From: Halomonas socia
Lineage (GTDB): Bacteria > Pseudomonadota > Gammaproteobacteria > Pseudomonadales > Halomonadaceae
Assembly: GCF_010977575.1 (NCBI RefSeq)
Contig: NZ_CP048812.1
Location: forward strand, 248,001-312,000
Direction of reading: 5' to 3'
DNA: 64,000 nucleotides
In this document: piece by piece, positions 42,402-51,583 of the stretch
Layout: every line of letters begins with the position of its first letter
How positions within the stretch are numbered: position 1 is the first letter of the stretch
Notes under the pieces: model-generated
What the model was told of the DNA's origin: nothing
Seen by the model: only the letters and a program-made list of their open reading frames with translations
The model's database searches: none
Translations under genes and position numbers: made by a program

Positions 42402-42448
42402 CGAGGCAATGTGTACATGAACATGACACCTATGTACACTTTGCCTCG
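42402..42448. promoter_or_regulatory. Long inverted repeat, probable TetR operator
   Basis: Arms of 17 bases (CGAGGCAATGTGTACAT and ATGTACACTTTGCCTCG, one mismatch) are separated by 13 bases and end 22 bases before the tetR ATG. The CAATGT..ACAT half-site recurs as a perfect palindrome at 56576-56597, upstream of the flavin oxidoreductase and proC-like genes. Confidence 0.75.
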
Positions 42449-42469
42449 ACGCCTCCAGAGACCGCCACG

Positions 42470-43099
42470 ATGCCATCCACCGATTCGCCCCCTACCAAGG
42501 GTTCACGCGACGTCTGGCTCGATGCGGCATTCGAACTGCTGCTCGAATCAGGCGTCGATAGCGTACGCATCCTCCCCCTGGCCAAGCGCCTACAGCTCTC
42601 CCGCACCAGCTTCTACTGGTTCTTCAAGGACCGCGAAGCACTACTGAATGCATTGATCGAGCGCTGGAGAGAGAAGAATACCCAGGGCCTGGTGCGCCAA
42701 ACCGAAGCCTATGCAGAGAATATCGTCGAGGCGATGCTCAATGTCTTCGACTGCTGGCTGAATCCCCAGCTATTCGACGCTCAGCTGGAGTTCGCCATGC
42801 GCAGCTGGGCGCTGCAGTCACCGCCCGTGGTCGCTGAAATCGATGCCGCCGACGCCACGCGTATCGAGGCGCTGACGCAGATGTTCGAGCGCTACGGCTT
42901 CGAGCCACTGGCGGCCAACGTACGCGGGCGCACCATCTACCTGACCCAGATTGGCTATATCTCAATGAAGACCCAGGAACCGCTAGAGGTGCGCATGCAG
43001 CGCATCCCTGACTATGTGAAAATCTTCACTGGCCAGCCCCCGGGGCCTCGCGATCTACAGCGCTTCCATGCCCGACATGGGTATGTCAACGGCCAGTAG
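42470..43099 (+). CDS. TetR-family transcriptional regulator
   Basis: A 209-residue repressor-type protein. The N-terminal helix-turn-helix (about 15-60: [44 protein letters not shown]) is typical; the C-terminal ligand-binding helices are not assignable to a ligand. It starts at ATG 42470. The 47-base inverted repeat just upstream implies autoregulation. Because a related TGTACA palindrome lies at 56576-56618, the divergent proC-like/flavin oxidoreductase promoter is a likely second target. Confidence 0.92.
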   Translation: MPSTDSPPTKGSRDVWLDAAFELLLESGVDSVRILPLAKRLQLSRTSFYWFFKDREALLNALIERWREKNTQGLVRQTEAYAENIVEAMLNVFDCWLNPQLFDAQLEFAMRSWALQSPPVVAEIDAADATRIEALTQMFERYGFEPLAANVRGRTIYLTQIGYISMKTQEPLEVRMQRIPDYVKIFTGQPPGPRDLQRFHARHGYVNGQ

Positions 43100-43173
43100 A
43101 TCGACTGAAAGGATCGGCGGCCGCAGACGACAACCCCCCACACTGGGGCGGGACGCCGTCGCGGAGCGATCTC

Positions 43174-44124
43174 TTACAGCTTGCTCTCCAACTCCGGCAG
43201 CACCTCGAACAAGTCCCCCACTAAGCCATAATCGGCGACCTGGAAGATCGGCGCCTCCTCGTCCTTGTTGATGGCAACGATCACCTTGGAGTCCTTCATC
43301 CCCGCCAGGTGCTGGATCGCACCGGAAATACCCACGGCGATGTACAGGTCCGGGGCGACGATCTTGCCGGTCTGGCCGACCTGCATGTCATTGGGCACGA
43401 AGCCGGCGTCCACCGCGGCCCGCGAGGCGCCGATGGCGGCCCCCAGCTTGTCGGCGATGCCGTCGAGCAGTTTGAAGTTGTCGCCGTTGCCCATGCCGCG
43501 GCCGCCAGAGATGACGATCTTGGCGCCGCCCAGCTCGGGGCGGTCGGACTGGGCGAGTGCTTCCTTGACGAAGGTGGACTGGCTGTTCTCCACCACCGTG
43601 TCGACGCGCTCAATGGCGGCGCTGCCCTGATCTTGAGAAGAACGGGCCACGGCGTCGAAGGCGGTGGTGCGTACGCTGATCACCTTGAGCGGGTCGTCGC
43701 TCTTGACCGTGGCGATGGCGTTGCCGGCATAGATCGGCCGCTGGAAGGTGTCGGCGCTCTCCACGGCGATGATCTCGGAGAGCTGGCTGACGTCCTTGAG
43801 CGCGGCAAGCCGCGGCAGCACGTTCTTGCCGGTGGTGGAAGCGGCCGCCAGCACGTGGCTGTAGTCATCGGCCAGGGCCACCAGCAGCGCGCCCATGGGC
43901 TCGGCCAGCTGGTGGGCGTAGACGGCGTGGTCGGCGACGCGCACCTTGCTCACCCCGTCGAGTGCGGCGGCGGCCTCGGCGGCGCCCTGGACGTCGTCAC
44001 CGGCCACCAGGACGTGGATATCGCCACCGCTCGACGGTGCAATCTGTTGGGCCGCGGCGACCACGTGGGCGGTGGCGTCGGCGAGATGGCCGTCGTGAAG
44101 ATCGGCGAGAACCAGAATGCTCAT
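43174..44124 (-). CDS. etfA: Electron transfer flavoprotein alpha subunit
   Basis: A 316-residue subunit carrying the C-terminal FAD domain, with [56 protein letters not shown] and the closing segment [13 protein letters not shown]. It accepts electrons from flavin dehydrogenases and passes them to the quinone pool through ETF-QO. AGGAG precedes ATG 44124. It is the last gene of a minus-strand run (DUF971, yeiH-like, fpr, etfB, etfA). In glycine-betaine clusters an EtfBA pair serves dimethylglycine demethylation, so it may serve that pathway, the AprA-like flavoprotein, or both. Confidence 0.97.
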   Translation of the reverse strand: MSILVLADLHDGHLADATAHVVAAAQQIAPSSGGDIHVLVAGDDVQGAAEAAAALDGVSKVRVADHAVYAHQLAEPMGALLVALADDYSHVLAAASTTGKNVLPRLAALKDVSQLSEIIAVESADTFQRPIYAGNAIATVKSDDPLKVISVRTTAFDAVARSSQDQGSAAIERVDTVVENSQSTFVKEALAQSDRPELGGAKIVISGGRGMGNGDNFKLLDGIADKLGAAIGASRAAVDAGFVPNDMQVGQTGKIVAPDLYIAVGISGAIQHLAGMKDSKVIVAINKDEEAPIFQVADYGLVGDLFEVLPELESKL

Positions 44125-44152
44125 ATGATCGACTCCTGTTGAAGCACTTTTA

Positions 44153-44902
44153 TCAAAGCACCTTGGCTTCGTTCTTCAGTTTGTCCACCAGCTCGTCAAC
44201 GGAGCCGACCTTGACACCGCCCTGGCGCTCGGGGGGCGGGGTGACTTTGAGCAGGCTGACCCGGGAGCCCACCTCGACCCCCTGCTCCGCCGGGGTCTTG
44301 ACGTCGAGCGGCTTCTTCTTGGCCTTCATGATGTCGGGCAGCTTGGCGTAGCGCGGCTCGTTCAAGCGCAGGTCGGTGGTGACGATGGCCGGCAGCGTGA
44401 GCTCGACGGTCTGCAGGCCGCCGTCGATCTCGCGAGTGACCTGCAGCTTGTCTCCGTCGACCACCACTTCGGAGGCGAAGGTGCCCTGGGGCAGGCCGCT
44501 CAGCGCCGCCAGCATCTGGCCGGTCTGGTTGTTGTCGGTGTCGATGGCCTGCTTGCCGAGGATCGTGAGACCCGGCTGCTCGTCTTCCACCACCTTGGCC
44601 AGCAGCTTGGCCACCGCCAGCGACTCGACCCGCTCGTCGGTCTCGAGATGAATGGCGCGGTCGGCGCCCAGCGCGAGTGCCGTGCGCAGCTGCTCCTGGG
44701 CGGCCTTGGGGCCGACGGTCACCGCGACCACCTCGCTGGCGACCCCGCGCTCCTTGAGCCGTACCGCTTCTTCCACGGCGATCTCGCAGAAGGGGTTCAT
44801 GGCCATCTTGACGTTGGTGAGGTCGACGTCGGAGTGATCCGGCTTGACGCGGATCTTGACGTTGTAGTCGATGACGCGTTTGACCGCGACGAGGATTTTC
44901 AT
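44153..44902 (-). CDS. etfB: Electron transfer flavoprotein beta subunit
   Basis: A 249-residue AMP-binding subunit, partner of EtfA. The start is ATG 44902 ([19 protein letters not shown]), with AGGAGAG upstream; the open frame extends eight codons further without support. Family signatures are [36 protein letters not shown] and [29 protein letters not shown]. It lies 20 bases downstream of the ferredoxin-NADP reductase gene and 28 bases upstream of etfA. Confidence 0.97.
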   Translation of the reverse strand: MKILVAVKRVIDYNVKIRVKPDHSDVDLTNVKMAMNPFCEIAVEEAVRLKERGVASEVVAVTVGPKAAQEQLRTALALGADRAIHLETDERVESLAVAKLLAKVVEDEQPGLTILGKQAIDTDNNQTGQMLAALSGLPQGTFASEVVVDGDKLQVTREIDGGLQTVELTLPAIVTTDLRLNEPRYAKLPDIMKAKKKPLDVKTPAEQGVEVGSRVSLLKVTPPPERQGGVKVGSVDELVDKLKNEAKVL

Positions 44903-44922
44903 GGCTCTCTCCTGGCTGGCAT

Positions 44923-45702
44923 TCACTTCTCGACGAAGGCGCGCTCAATCACGTAGTCACCCGGCTCGCCCTGCTGCGGGCTGGCCTCGAAGCCCAGGTC
45001 GTCGAGCATGGCGGATAGGTCCACGAGCATGCCAGGGCTGCCGCACAGCATCACCCGGTCGGTCTCGCGGTTGAGCTGGGGCAGGCCGATGTCGGCGCAC
45101 AGCTTGCCGCTCTCGATCAACGTGGTGATGCGCCCTTCGTTGCGAAACGACTCGCGGGTCACCGTGGGGTAGTAGATCAGCTTGTCGCGGATAGTCTCAC
45201 CGAGGAATTCATGTTCGGGCAGCTCTCCGGTGATGTGGTCGTGGTAGGCCAGTTCACTGACGTAGCGCACGCAGTGCACCAGCACCACCTTATCGAAGCG
45301 TTCGTAGACCTCCGGATCCTTGATGATGCTCATAAACGGCGCCAAACCAGTCCCTGTGCTCAGCAGGTAGAGGTTGCGGGCCGGGGTCAGGTCGTGGATG
45401 ACCAGGGTGCCCACCGGCTTGCGGCTGACCATGATCTGGTCGCCCACCTTGAGGTGCTGCAGGCGCGAGGTCAGCGGACCGTCGGGCACCTTGATGCTCA
45501 GGAACTCGAGGTAGTCATCGTGGTTGGCGCTGACGATGCTGTAGGCCCTCATCAGCGGCTTGCCCCCGACCTCGAGGCCGATCATCACGAAGTGGCCATT
45601 CTCGAAGCGCAGCGTCTGGTCGCGGGTGGTACGAAAGCTGAACAGGGTGTCGTTCCAGTGGTGAACGCTCAGTACGTCGGCGGTTCCGATAGCAGCAGCC
45701 AT
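44923..45702 (-). CDS. Ferredoxin--NADP+ reductase (bacterial Fpr type)
   Basis: A 259-residue flavoenzyme exchanging electrons between NADPH and ferredoxin or flavodoxin. FAD-binding RAYSIVSA, the NADP-binding GTGLAPFMS and the CGSPGML segment are present, and the C-terminus ends with a short VIERAFVEK tail as in subclass I bacterial Fprs. Start chosen at ATG 45702 (GGAGG eight bases upstream) rather than the open frame's earlier start. In the same run are the genes for two ferredoxins and EtfBA, so it is probably the NADPH link of this redox cluster rather than a housekeeping copy. Confidence 0.95.
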   Translation of the reverse strand: MAAAIGTADVLSVHHWNDTLFSFRTTRDQTLRFENGHFVMIGLEVGGKPLMRAYSIVSANHDDYLEFLSIKVPDGPLTSRLQHLKVGDQIMVSRKPVGTLVIHDLTPARNLYLLSTGTGLAPFMSIIKDPEVYERFDKVVLVHCVRYVSELAYHDHITGELPEHEFLGETIRDKLIYYPTVTRESFRNEGRITTLIESGKLCADIGLPQLNRETDRVMLCGSPGMLVDLSAMLDDLGFEASPQQGEPGDYVIERAFVEK

Positions 45703-45763
45703 GGACTTTCCTCCAGTCGTCATGCATCGAAGCGATGCGAGGGTTAAACGCTTGTCGTTGAGT

Positions 45764-46774
45764 TCAGGCCAGCGGCAGCAGTGCCAGTAGGCCCATGACG
45801 GTGAACACGAGTACGGCGCTCAAGGCACAGAGCAGCGACACTGGCCGCCAGCCCTGGCCCAGCAAGTCGCTCATCGAGGTACGCATGCCCAATGCCGCCA
45901 TGGTCACCAGCAAGCACCACTGCGAGGCGCTGACCAGCAGTTCCTGAAGCCCAGGCGTCAACAGCCCCAGGCTGTTGGCCGCGAACAACGCCACGAAGCC
46001 GAGCAGGAACCAGGGGAACGCGCCGCTACCATTCTCTCCGTGGCGCAGCAGCACACCGAGCAGCAGCACCAGCGGCATGAGCAATGCCACGCGTAGCAGC
46101 TTGGTTAGCGTGGCCACGTCACCGGCATCGTCGGAGACGAGATACCCCGCCCCCGCGGCCTGGGCCACATCGTGAATGGTCGCGCCGAGGAATAATCCAC
46201 TGGCGATGTCGCCATAGCCGAGCAGCGTAGTGAGCAGTGGCAGCCCGAGCATCGTGGCGGTACCCAGCGCGGTAACGCACACCACCACGCCGAGCAGGCG
46301 GCGCTCCTCCAGGCGCCCGGCAGGCAGCACGGCAGCCACCGCTACCGCCGCCGACACACCGCAGATCGCCACCGCCGCGCCGGCCACCAGGCTATGCAGC
46401 GTTGGTAAGCCCAGCCAGCGGCCCAGCCACAGCGCCACGCCGATGACCAGCGGCACGCTGACCAGAACCACTGCCAGCGGCAGCCAACCGACCTCCTGAA
46501 GCTGGGCCAACCCGATACGTGCGCCGAGCAAGGCCACGCCAATGCGCAGCACGCGGCGGGCGCAGAAGCCGACTCCCGCCTGCATTCGCGCCTCGCCTGC
46601 CTGCCTGGCAAAACCGAAGCCCAGCAACAACGCAAGCAACAGCGCCGGAGCAGCGTAGTGTTCGGCCAGGAAGCTGCCGGCCAGCGCCAGCACCGTGCAC
46701 AGTGCCACCCCGGGATAGCAGCGTTTGAGCCTTTCCCAGGACGGCGCCAGGACGAGTGGGATCGGGGCGTTCAT
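45764..46774 (-). CDS. YeiH/UPF0324-family putative sulfate exporter
   Basis: A 336-residue membrane protein with about ten hydrophobic helices. Family features are ARRVLRIGVALLGARIGLAQL, the GVSAAVAVAAVLP segment and GATIHDVAQAAGAGYLVSDDAGDVATLTKLLRVALLMP. Its ATG at 46774 overlaps the TGA of the DUF971 gene by one base. The family is annotated as putative sulfate exporters on limited evidence. In this operon it is one of the few hints that the pathway releases sulfite or sulfate. Confidence 0.88.
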   Translation of the reverse strand: MNAPIPLVLAPSWERLKRCYPGVALCTVLALAGSFLAEHYAAPALLLALLLGFGFARQAGEARMQAGVGFCARRVLRIGVALLGARIGLAQLQEVGWLPLAVVLVSVPLVIGVALWLGRWLGLPTLHSLVAGAAVAICGVSAAVAVAAVLPAGRLEERRLLGVVVCVTALGTATMLGLPLLTTLLGYGDIASGLFLGATIHDVAQAAGAGYLVSDDAGDVATLTKLLRVALLMPLVLLLGVLLRHGENGSGAFPWFLLGFVALFAANSLGLLTPGLQELLVSASQWCLLVTMAALGMRTSMSDLLGQGWRPVSLLCALSAVLVFTVMGLLALLPLA

Positions 46775-47106
46775 CACTCTACCTCGCCCAATTCGCGCAG
46801 GTAGGCCCAGGGGAAGACGCCGCGACTATGGCCGTCGGAAAAGAACAGCTGCAGCCCGCTGACGCCGAAGGGCTTGGCGTCAACGATGGTGATGTCAGCA
46901 TCGTACAGCGCCAGGCGCCCGCTGCGCTTGGCATGCAGGCAGCTTGAGCAGGCGCAGGCGGCTCGCAGAGCAAGGCAGGAAAGCTTATCCGTGCGCCCAT
47001 CCGGCCAACTGATTTCCACCTCTCGCATGCGGCGGTTCAGGTGCACCCCATCAGGTGCGGCGACGGTATGACGCAAATACTCACGTGGATTGGCGTTGGT
47101 AGTCAT
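46774..47106 (-). CDS. DUF971 (gamma-butyrobetaine hydroxylase N-domain-like) protein
   Basis: A 110-residue protein with the DUF971 fold: MREVEISWPDG near residues 27-38, the Cys cluster CACSSC (possible metal site), DITIVDAKPFGVSGLQLFFSDGHSRGVFPWAYLREL. Related domains occur at the N-terminus of gamma-butyrobetaine hydroxylases and as stand-alone proteins near Fe-S genes. AGGAGG is seven bases from ATG 47106. It starts the run through etfA; its precise role is unknown. Confidence 0.9.
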   Translation of the reverse strand: MTTNANPREYLRHTVAAPDGVHLNRRMREVEISWPDGRTDKLSCLALRAACACSSCLHAKRSGRLALYDADITIVDAKPFGVSGLQLFFSDGHSRGVFPWAYLRELGEVE

Positions 47107-47276
47107 GTCGACCTCCTGGCGGTCAAGTCTGCGAATCTTGGGACAGCCGATCCCGCAGGCACAGCATCGGCACCTCCGCGGGCGGGACGGGAACGGCTAC
47201 GTCGACCATCGGCCGGGCACTGTCATTGACACTGGCACCCAACGCGACGACCAGCAGCGTAAAACGCACACCGCAA

Positions 47277-47290
47277 CTCGTTATGACAAG
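47277..47290 (-). promoter_or_regulatory. Candidate HutC/GntR operator upstream of the DUF971 gene
   Basis: On the minus strand this reads CTTGTCATAACGAG, matching CTTGTACTAACAAG at 53464 in 11 of 14 positions. It lies just after the fdxA stop and about 170 bases upstream of the DUF971 gene. The rest of 47107-47302 shows no gene. Confidence 0.45.
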
Positions 47291-47302
47291 TTGGTGCATG
47301 CC

Positions 47303-47626
47303 TCAGCGCTCCAGGTACTGCAACTTCTCGCCCCGGTCGACCCAGACATCGGCCTCGCCCAGCGGCAGGCGGGTCTCGGTGATCACCGGCCACACCTGGG
47401 CGAGTTCGGCGTTGATCTCGAGGAAGTGCACCTGCTCGGGCGGCAGTTGGTCGGCGGCATAGATCGCATCCGCCGGACACTCCGCCACGCACAGCGAGCA
47501 GTCGATGCACTCCACCGGGTCGATGACCAGGAAGTTGGGCCCTTCATGGAAGCAGTCCACCGGACACACTTCGACGCAGTCGGTGTATTTGCAGCGGATG
47601 CAGTTTTCGGTGACGACATAAGTCAT
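47303..47626 (-). CDS. fdxA: 7Fe ferredoxin
   Basis: A 107-residue ferredoxin with one [3Fe-4S] and one [4Fe-4S] cluster. [18 protein letters not shown] and [16 protein letters not shown] give the seven-iron spacing of the FdxA family, with the usual C-terminal extension ending LQYLER. FdxA proteins are often housekeeping. Its placement between a HEAT-repeat gene and the DUF971-fpr-etf run makes it a likely electron carrier of this cluster. Confidence 0.96.
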   Translation of the reverse strand: MTYVVTENCIRCKYTDCVEVCPVDCFHEGPNFLVIDPVECIDCSLCVAECPADAIYAADQLPPEQVHFLEINAELAQVWPVITETRLPLGEADVWVDRGEKLQYLER

Positions 47627-47653
47627 GGTCGTTTGCCTCTACAGAGTTCGTTC

Positions 47654-47793
47654 AGAGCCGGTCTACAAGCGAGCGAGCTAGAGCGAGACAAGGCGGAAGC
47701 AGCCGAAGACGCGGAGTTTACGGTAGTAAATGAGCATCTGAGGTTGCTTCCAACGCGGTATCGCCGACGCGCAGCCGCTTGTAGATCGGTTCT
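47654..47793. repeat. Intergenic repeat element with terminal inverted repeats
   Basis: A 140-base element between fdxA and the HEAT-repeat gene. Its ends AGAGCCGGTCTACAAGCG and CGCTTGTAGATCGGTTCT are inverted repeats (16 of 18). A small TTTAC-GGTA-GTAAA hairpin lies inside near 47716-47730. It overlaps the stop codon of the HEAT gene, so insertion may have supplied that stop. It resembles mobile REP/MITE-type elements; copy number cannot be judged from this window. Confidence 0.6.
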
Positions 47794-48751
47794 AGGCGGC
47801 GTTGTCGAGCTGCGACTTAGCCCAGCGCGCCAGCTTGCGCACGTCAGGGTCAGGGTCGTCGAGAGCCAGCTCGATGAACGGCCGGCACTCCGGCTCGGCA
47901 ATGGCGCCGAGGGCACCGATGGCGGCCTTGCGCAGGTTGCTCATCGGATCCCGGGCACATTCACCCAATGCCGGTACGGCCGCTGCCACACGCAGCTTAC
48001 CCATGGCCTCCGCGGCCTTTTCGCGCACCTGCCAGGTGGCATCACGGCTGGCCACGATCAGCGACTCGAGCCCGGCCTGGTAGTCGAGCTTGCCGATACC
48101 AACGGCAGCCTCGCAGCGCACCTGCCAGTGGGGATCGCCGAGGATCGTCACCAGTGGTGGCCCCACCCGCTCACGCGCGGCGTAGACCAGAGAGCCGGCC
48201 GCGGCGCGGCGCACCTCGGGGTCGACATCGCACTTGGCGCGGTCGATCAGTGCCGGCAGGTTTTCCTCGGCCTTGAGCCAGCCGAGCACGCCCACCGCCT
48301 CGCGGCGAACGCGGGCATCCTCATCGCTCAAGCGCTGCAGCGCCGGGGTCTGGGCGGCCGCGACGCGCAGCGGCTTGAGCGCCCGCAGGATGCCGGCCAC
48401 CACGAAGGGGTCGTCGCTGCGCTCCAGTGCAGCGAGCAGCGGCGGCGCGACGCTGGGGTCCTTGAGATCGGCCAGGGCGTGGGCAGCGGCGTTACGCACC
48501 ATCTCGTCGGCATCGCCAAGCGCAGCCAGCAGCGAATCGGCGATATCTTCGGCATCGAATTCGTCGACCACCTTGGCCGCCTCCTGGCGTACCGCGCTAT
48601 CCTCGTCCTTGAGTGCCTGGATCAGCAATTCGGCGGCCTCGGGCTCGCCCGAATCGACCAGCGCCAGCACCGCGACGCGGCGAATGCCGGGGTCCGGGTC
48701 GGTGAGCTTGTCGGCGATGTCCTGCAGCTCGGGATCGTCGTAGCGTTTCAT
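47792..48751 (-). CDS. HEAT-repeat protein (PBS-lyase-like repeats)
   Basis: A 319-residue alpha-solenoid made of about nine repeats of roughly 31 residues with the pattern D-x-x-x-x-V-R-x-x-A-A-x-A-L-x-x-L (for example DPGIRRVAVLALVDSG, DPEVRRAAAGSLVYA, DATWQVREKAAEAMGKL). No catalytic motif is visible; such proteins act as scaffolds or assembly factors. It lies four bases downstream of the AprB-like ferredoxin gene, so it probably binds or assembles the flavoprotein-ferredoxin complex. The final residues are set by an intergenic repeat carrying the stop. Confidence 0.93.
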   Translation of the reverse strand: MKRYDDPELQDIADKLTDPDPGIRRVAVLALVDSGEPEAAELLIQALKDEDSAVRQEAAKVVDEFDAEDIADSLLAALGDADEMVRNAAAHALADLKDPSVAPPLLAALERSDDPFVVAGILRALKPLRVAAAQTPALQRLSDEDARVRREAVGVLGWLKAEENLPALIDRAKCDVDPEVRRAAAGSLVYAARERVGPPLVTILGDPHWQVRCEAAVGIGKLDYQAGLESLIVASRDATWQVREKAAEAMGKLRVAAAVPALGECARDPMSNLRKAAIGALGAIAEPECRPFIELALDDPDPDVRKLARWAKSQLDNAA

Positions 48752-48754
48752 GGC

Positions 48755-48988
48755 TCACCTCAGCAGATAGGGGATTTCGACCTTGACGGCATCGGTCGGA
48801 CAGTCGGCCTCGCAGGGCAGGCAGTACCAGCACTCGTCGTAGCGCATATGCGCCTTGCCGGTGGCCGGATTGATCCACAGCACATCGAGCGGACAGACGT
48901 CGATGCACACGGTGCAGCCCTTGTCGGCGATGCACTTGTCCTCGTCGACGATCACCGGGACGCTGGTGCGTTGCGTTGCAGTCGGCAT
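48755..48988 (-). CDS. Small 2[4Fe-4S] ferredoxin, AprB-like
   Basis: A 77-residue protein. The first cluster motif CIADKGCTVCIDVCPLDVL has a widened first spacing as in adenylylsulfate reductase beta subunits; the second, CWYCLPCEADCPTDAV, is classical. It lies 41 bases downstream of the AprA-like flavoprotein gene and should be its electron-transfer subunit. AprB of sulfur bacteria is about twice as long, with a C-terminal tail that is missing here. Confidence 0.92.
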   Translation of the reverse strand: MPTATQRTSVPVIVDEDKCIADKGCTVCIDVCPLDVLWINPATGKAHMRYDECWYCLPCEADCPTDAVKVEIPYLLR

Positions 48989-49029
48989 GGTTTCCTCTCC
49001 TCGAATTCGGTTGTTTGCGCCTTGTGGCC

Positions 49030-50763
49030 TCAGGCGTTGGCGGCCTTCTGCACACGCAGCTTCTGGTAGGCGTCCTTCTCCTCGCCGAGCTCGACGATGT
49101 AGGGCGCCACCGAGCGCTTGCCGTGGGCCATGTTGCCGTTCTCGTCCTTGTACAGACGGGTATGGCAGAACCAGTCGGCATCGTTCTGCTCCGGGCAGTC
49201 GACGCGATAGTGGTAGAGCCCCCAGCGCGACTCAGTGCGATAGAGCGAGGCGCGGGCGGCCATCTCGGCGCAGTCGATGATCGAGTGCACTTCCAGCGCA
49301 CGCAGCAGCTCGTGGGGGTCGGTGGCCTGTAGACGGGGCAGGTCCTCACGCACGGCGAGGATGCGCTGTAGGCCAATCTCCATCTTCTTGGTCACCTTGG
49401 GCGGCTGCAGGTAGTCGTTGACCAGGCGGCGCACCTTGTACTCCATCTGCGACGGAGGAATACCATCGGCCACATTGAGTGGCGCCTGGATGCGTTCGAG
49501 CTCCACGGCGATGAAAGCCTCGTCGAGGGTCGGCAGGTCGCGCTCCTTGGCGAAGGCAGCCGCACTCTCACCGCAGATCTGGCCGTAGACGAAGGCGCCA
49601 AGCATGTAGGAGTGGGCCACCGAGGCCATGTCGCCGGCCCCAAACAGACCCGGCACGGTGGTGGCGCCGGTCTCGTCGACCCACACGCCCGAGGCGGAAT
49701 GGCCCGAGCAGAAGCCGACCTCGGAGATGTGCATCTCGACCATGCTCTGGCGATAGTCGGTCTCGCGGCCATCGTGGAAGCGCCCACGCGAGGGCCGCTC
49801 GTTGGTGTGCAGGACGGTCTCGATCTCCTGGATGGTCTCCTCAGCCAGGTGATCGAGCTTGAGGAACACCGGGCCATTGCCGCCCTCCAGCTCCTTGAAG
49901 AACTCGAGCATCATCTGGCCCGACCAGTAGTCGCAGTCGATGAAGCGCTCACCCTGGGAGTTGGCGGTGAAACCGCCAAGCGGGCCTGTCACGTAGGCGC
50001 AGGCCGGACCGTTGTAGTCCTTGAGCAGCGGGTTGATCTGGAAGCATTCGAGATTCGCCAGGTCGGCCCCCACATGGTAGGCCATGGCATGGCCATCGCC
50101 GTTGTTGGCCGGGTTCTCGTAGGTGCCGAAAAGGTAACCTGAGGTCGGCAGGCCGATGCGTCCGGCGGCCCCGGTAGCCATGATCACCGCCTTGGCACGG
50201 ATGATGATCGGCTCGGCGGTACGGGTATTGACGCCGATCATACCGGCGATACGCCCATCGGCGTCCTTGAGCAGGCGGGTGGCCTGGTAGCGGTTCTCGA
50301 TCTGTACCCGGTTGCGGCGCAGGCGACGGTAGAGAATCTTCTTGACGTTATGACCCTCCGGCATCGGCAGCACGTAGGTGCCGAGGTGGTGAACCTTCTT
50401 CATGTCGTAGTCGCCGGTCTCATCCTTCTGGAAGTGCACACCCCAGGAGTCGAGCTTCTCGATCATCGGGAAGGAGCGCTGGGCATAGGCCATCAGCGCC
50501 GGCTGGTGGACGATGCCGTCGTTGGCGATAGTGATCTCTTTGACGTACTGCTCGGGCGTCGAGTGGCCGGGCACGATGGCATTGTTGAGCCCGTCCATGC
50601 CCATGGAAATGGCGCCGCTGCGCTTGACGTTGGCCTTCTCCAGCAGCATGACCTTGAGGCTCGGGTCCTGCTCCTTGGCGGTGACGGCCGCCATGGGGCC
50701 GGCGGTTCCGCCGCCAATGACCAGCACATCGGTGTCGATGACGGGAATATTGCTTACGTTCAT
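49030..50763 (-). CDS. AprA-like FAD-dependent oxidoreductase (fumarate reductase/adenylylsulfate reductase flavoprotein family)
   Basis: A 577-residue flavoprotein. FAD fold VLVIGGGTAGPMAAVTA is at 14-30, and ATGAAGRIG and GLFGAGDMASVAHSYMLGAFVYGQICGESAA complete the FAD site. The C-terminal helical domain contains ESRWGLYHYRVDCPEQND, like AprA-type proteins. Paired with an AprB-like ferredoxin, it suggests a two-subunit flavin/iron-sulfur oxidoreductase. True APS reductase is unlikely because no ATP sulfurylase, Qmo or Sat gene is near; the actual substrate is unknown and probably the compound imported by the adjacent ABC transporter. The ATG overlaps the GntR stop (ATGA). Confidence 0.9.
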   Translation of the reverse strand: MNVSNIPVIDTDVLVIGGGTAGPMAAVTAKEQDPSLKVMLLEKANVKRSGAISMGMDGLNNAIVPGHSTPEQYVKEITIANDGIVHQPALMAYAQRSFPMIEKLDSWGVHFQKDETGDYDMKKVHHLGTYVLPMPEGHNVKKILYRRLRRNRVQIENRYQATRLLKDADGRIAGMIGVNTRTAEPIIIRAKAVIMATGAAGRIGLPTSGYLFGTYENPANNGDGHAMAYHVGADLANLECFQINPLLKDYNGPACAYVTGPLGGFTANSQGERFIDCDYWSGQMMLEFFKELEGGNGPVFLKLDHLAEETIQEIETVLHTNERPSRGRFHDGRETDYRQSMVEMHISEVGFCSGHSASGVWVDETGATTVPGLFGAGDMASVAHSYMLGAFVYGQICGESAAAFAKERDLPTLDEAFIAVELERIQAPLNVADGIPPSQMEYKVRRLVNDYLQPPKVTKKMEIGLQRILAVREDLPRLQATDPHELLRALEVHSIIDCAEMAARASLYRTESRWGLYHYRVDCPEQNDADWFCHTRLYKDENGNMAHGKRSVAPYIVELGEEKDAYQKLRVQKAANA

Positions 50764-51518
50764 GATTCCTCCGATTTCCGATCCACTCGGAATTGGTATT
50801 TGAAGGCGTCCCCGCGGAAGCAGAGGTACTCGAAGTCGACCGGCCGACCGGCCCGGTCATAGGTCAGCCGCTCGACGCGCAGGATGGGCTCACCCATCCC
50901 GAGGTTGAGGTGGTGTTGGGTCTCCTCGTCGCAGAGGGTGGAGTCGATGGCGATATCCGCCGCGCCCAAGAGAATGCCAAAGCGATTCTCCAACATCGGG
51001 AAGATGTCGCCTGAGAGTTCCTGGCCGAATAGCCGCCGGCCTATATCGATGGGGAAGTAGCTGCTCTCCAGCGAGACCGGCTCACGGTTGAGGTAGCGCA
51101 CCCGCTTGGCCTCGACCACGACATCGCCCGAGTGCAGCCCGAGTGCGGCGGCCACCGCCTTGCCCGGCTTGCACTCCTGGATGGAGAGCAGCCTTGCCGT
51201 CGCTTCATAGCCTTGCGCCGCCATCGCCTCACCAAAGCCCTGCAGGCGCTGCACGTTCTGCACCGCCTTGGGCTTGCTGACGAAGGTGCCCTTGCCCTGG
51301 GCTGAGAACACCAGCCCTTCGTTATGTAGGTCACGTAGGGCTTGGCGAATGGTGATGCGGCTCACTCCGAAGGTCTTCATCAGCGCGTTTTCCGATGGCA
51401 ACCGCTCATGGGGCGAGTAGCCGCCCTCGAGGATGTTGCGGCGCAGGGTGTCGCGGATCTGTACGTAAAGTGGCTGCGGCGAGTCGCCCGGTTGCAGCTT
51501 GAGTTCCTGGCTCTTCAT
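50760..51518 (-). CDS. GntR-family regulator, HutC subfamily
   Basis: A 252-residue regulator with an N-terminal winged helix (PLYVQIRDTLRRNILEGGYSPHERLPSENALMKTFGVSRITIRQALRDLHNEGLV) and a UTRA ligand-binding domain (about 95-245, ending FEYLCFRGDAFKYQFRVDR). Start taken at ATG 51518; an in-frame ATG ten codons upstream is possible. It sits between the ABC transporter and the AprA-like gene, overlapping the latter by four bases, and so is likely the local, substrate-responsive controller. CTTGT-N4-AC-like sites lie at its own promoter and at three other spots in the cluster. Confidence 0.93.
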   Translation of the reverse strand: MKSQELKLQPGDSPQPLYVQIRDTLRRNILEGGYSPHERLPSENALMKTFGVSRITIRQALRDLHNEGLVFSAQGKGTFVSKPKAVQNVQRLQGFGEAMAAQGYEATARLLSIQECKPGKAVAAALGLHSGDVVVEAKRVRYLNREPVSLESSYFPIDIGRRLFGQELSGDIFPMLENRFGILLGAADIAIDSTLCDEETQHHLNLGMGEPILRVERLTYDRAGRPVDFEYLCFRGDAFKYQFRVDRKSEES

Positions 51519-51530
51519 GGTCGTTGTTCT

Positions 51531-51565
51531 CTTGTCATGACATGTCATGTCGTGTGTACGACAAG
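51531..51565. promoter_or_regulatory. Overlapping palindromes at the gntR promoter
   Basis: CTTGTCATGACATG (51531-51544) on the plus strand and CTTGTCGTACACAC (51565-51552) on the minus strand both match CTTGT-NNT-N-AC; TGTCATGACA and GACATGTC are short palindromes between them. The sites lie 13-47 bases upstream of gntR, suggesting autoregulation. Confidence 0.5.
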
Positions 51566-51583
51566 GGCATGTCGAGCTGCGGT

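Noticed and set aside
47792-48751. Phycobilin lyase (the repeats resemble PBS lyase HEAT-like repeats)
   Set aside because: The repeat type is generic, no phycobiliprotein is present, and the setting is a bacterial redox operon.
49030-50763. Dissimilatory adenylylsulfate reductase
   Set aside because: Only family-level resemblance; the partner ferredoxin is short and no sat, qmo or dsr gene is present, so a sulfur-respiration role is not supported.
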